Assembly (NCBI RefSeq): GCF_000264905.1
Contig: NW_006763143.1
Location: 667,224 to 731,223, forward strand
Origin: Stereum hirsutum FP-91666 SS1
Taxonomy: Eukaryota; Basidiomycota; Agaricomycetes; Russulales; Stereaceae
Direction of reading: 5' to 3'
Length of the DNA: 64,000 nucleotides
The notes under the pieces are model-generated. The model ran no database searches. It was not told the DNA's origin and saw only the letters and a program-made list of their open reading frames with translations. Each line of letters starts with the position of its first letter. Position 1 is the first letter of the stretch. The position numbers and the translations under genes were made by a program. Below, piece by piece: positions 61,958-64,000 of the stretch.

Positions 61958-64000
61958 CTAATTCTCGATGGAACCGGTCAACCTCCTGTCGCGACTGCTC
62001 GCACCCACAGAAACGCCCGTCGTCCCTTGAGGGATCTCCCAGCGCTGGGTGACAGTGCTCCAGGTCGACAGGTCGTAGCGAGACAGGTTGAATGATACCG
62101 TCTCAGACTGCCCTGGGCTGAGGAAGACGTTGTCGAAGCCCTTGAGGTTGAAAGGCGCCGACTTGGCCGATGCTGGGGGAGACGTGTACAACTGAGGGGT
62201 CTGATTGACACATTTGAAGTCAGCTTGAGTGGCAAGCACAGAGTCTTTTGGCCCTTACCTCATGTCCTGCGACAGTCCCGTTGTTGGAGAGTGTGAAGCT
62301 GACTGCGATGACCGGCTCGTGAAGCCTACATCGGTGGCGTTCCATTAGAAAGGGGAACTTGTATGACACCTGCTGGATAAGACGTACCAGGGGTCGAGAG
62401 ATGACCCAGGCCCCGAAGGAGGGGTGCCCGATCCAACAGAGCCAGAGACCTTCAAGTCTTTGTAGTCGAAGGTAGTGTACGACAAGCCGAAGCCGAACTC
62501 GAACCTGGGTTCAATACCAGCCTGTGAATACCTCCAAATTAGTTCAGTGGTCTCATGTCCACAGGAAGGCAAGACTGACGGCATCGAAGTGTCGATAGTC
62601 GATAAAGAGACCCTCAGTGTAGGGAATCTGGAGGATGTCCGTGCCGGTCGTGTCAACGTAGATAACAGAGGCCGAATAATCCGTAGTATTCTTCGCGATG
62701 GTATAGGGGAGCCGAGCGCTGACGGAGAGCGGGTAACGAGCATTAAGGATCGTGCAATATTCGAAGGTAAATCTAAATCGTACCTTGGATTATAATCGCC
62801 ATAGAGAACATCGAGGAGTCCGTTGCCTATAACATTGTTGGTCCCGGTAATCTATGATTAGCCACGCCGGAATGGGACTCACCGGCTTCTTGGCCTGGAA
62901 GGCCGCTCCATACCTAGATATAAACTTTAAGTGGCAGGTCCAGCAGGGGTAGAAATAAGCTCACAAGGCCTGTCACTGTTGATCGAGTCAGCGTAAGGTT
63001 TTGAGAGAGGTCATGGGGTGCTTACCGTTAGGGTGATCTATCCACGCTTCGACGATAATGGCACCGACAGCGTTAACTACAACGATCGTGTTATTATTCA
63101 CGCTGGCCACCTTTTGCACAAGCGCGTCCTGGACGAGATTTAGATGTTCAGCTGGTACACAGTAAACAGTGGCTCAAAAGACTAACTCCACTGTGCCATG
63201 CTAGTAGGTCATTGCGATCTCCTTCGTTGCCTTCGACAGTGATATACCTGAATAAAAGGGGATTTATATCTGAGCACGGACTGAAAGGTAAGATCAAATA
63301 CCCTTCGCCGGAGTCTGAATTGATCTAAGAGTGAAGTTAATATCTTGCCATATGCACATAAGCATAAGAAGGAGCGCACAAACACAAGGGCCACACTCTT
63401 TCCAGAAGCCACCGTAGCAGCGGTATCCAGGTCAGTATCGCTCAAAGACGAGGAAACGACGGTCCCATCTGCTTTGGAGCGATTCGTGATAGCGTCAATG
63501 GGCTATGAGTGCGTCAGTATCCGCATTTGAAGGGGTGTTGATCGCATTGCTTACTGTGATAAGGTAAGGATAGTCATCCGTTCTACATCGGCGTGAACCT
63601 GTGTAAGTGTCGAAAGCAAAAAGACAGGAGAGACTGTGGCTGACCCGCTGCCCCAGCCCATTCCGAGGACACCATCATCTCCGCCACGGTCAGTGTAACT
63701 GATGATGAATCATTAGAGGTAAGTCACGATATATAAAGTTCAAGACGAACCCATTGGCTCCTAACGAGTCAGGTCCAGCGTCGTTGCCAATGATAGCGAT
63801 GGTCTCAGGAGCCTTGAGTGGTAGTACATTGTTCGTGTTCTTGAGGAGCACCGTCGAGGCGGCATCAATGGTACGAATCAAGCTGTAATTCTTTCAGTTA
63901 ACTTGAGGGCCTGATTACGGGAGGCACACCACATACCTGCCGTGGTCAGCTTGGACATTGACATGCGTGTTGACCGCTGCATTGATATCCCAAGCGTCGA
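61958..64000 (-). CDS. GH3 beta-glucosidase, copy 2, N-terminus outside the window
   Basis: Same strand and family as copy 1. Seen from the right edge: [106 protein letters not shown]-like sequence, [34 protein letters not shown] and the fibronectin-III-like end (FNLKGFDNVFLSPGQSETVS, GVSVGASSRDRRLTGSIEN), with a stop at 61958. The nucleophile region lies beyond position 64000. Segment by segment it closely resembles copy 1, which points to tandem duplication with divergence. Confidence 0.87.

Noticed and set aside
61617..61961. 114-codon plus-strand frame at the end of GH3 copy 2
   Set aside because: It overlaps the GH3 stop on the opposite strand and has no recognisable motif.

Overview
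This is a stretch of nuclear DNA from a filamentous fungus, almost certainly a mushroom-forming basidiomycete (Agaricomycetes). The evidence is the density of short (about 45-90 nt) GT-AG introns, the pyrimidine-rich stretches next to genes, and the gene set: kinase/TPR and patatin/TPR proteins of the type expanded in mushrooms, a heme-thiolate peroxidase, two GH3 beta-glucosidases, an INO80 subunit, septin, MSH1, IMP1 and TIM8. Exons were joined by eye from reading frame, splice consensus and family knowledge, so the ends of some genes are approximate.

Layout from left to right. 0-2 kb (minus): patatin-like/TPR protein running off the left edge, with degenerate catalytic motifs. 2.6-3.5 kb (minus): IMP1, mitochondrial inner-membrane peptidase. 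4-8 kb (plus): short-chain dehydrogenase, LYS1 saccharopine dehydrogenase and a small unknown gene. 9.8-11.1 kb (plus): Ser/Pro-rich unknown protein. 12.2-13.0 kb (minus): SH3 protein, divergent from TIM8 at 13.4 kb (plus). 14.1-15.7 kb (minus): lysophospholipid acyltransferase. 17.8-19.0 kb (plus): F-box/LRR-like protein. 19.5-20.3 kb (plus): heme-thiolate peroxidase. 20.4-24 kb (minus): a protein combining an MLKL-like four-helix region, a TKL kinase domain and TPR repeats, carrying one in-frame stop. 25.3-29 kb (plus): large alpha/beta hydrolase split by a disordered insert. 30.3-32.4 and 35.4-37.7 kb (plus): two diverged copies of the INO80 subunit Ies1, with a small unknown gene and a cluster of tRNA-like repeats between them. 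38.6-42 kb (plus): Aco2-type mitochondrial aconitase with two micro-exons. 42.2-46.4 kb (minus): MSH1, head to head with a Cdc11-type septin at 46.7-48.5 kb (plus). 49.9-53.3 kb (plus): MIT-domain protein. 54.3-55.5 kb (minus): unknown gene interrupted by a 438-bp hAT-like MITE. 56.8-61 kb and 62 kb to the right edge (minus): two GH3 beta-glucosidases in tandem.

Most of the window is housekeeping: mitochondrial biogenesis and DNA repair (IMP1, TIM8, MSH1, aconitase), lysine synthesis (LYS1, possibly the Aco2-type aconitase), chromatin and cytoskeleton. The accessory parts of most interest are the two TPR proteins whose layouts resemble fungal self/non-self or cell-death receptors, the MITE that splits an otherwise open coding exon, and the tRNA-like repeat cluster at 34.1-34.5 kb.
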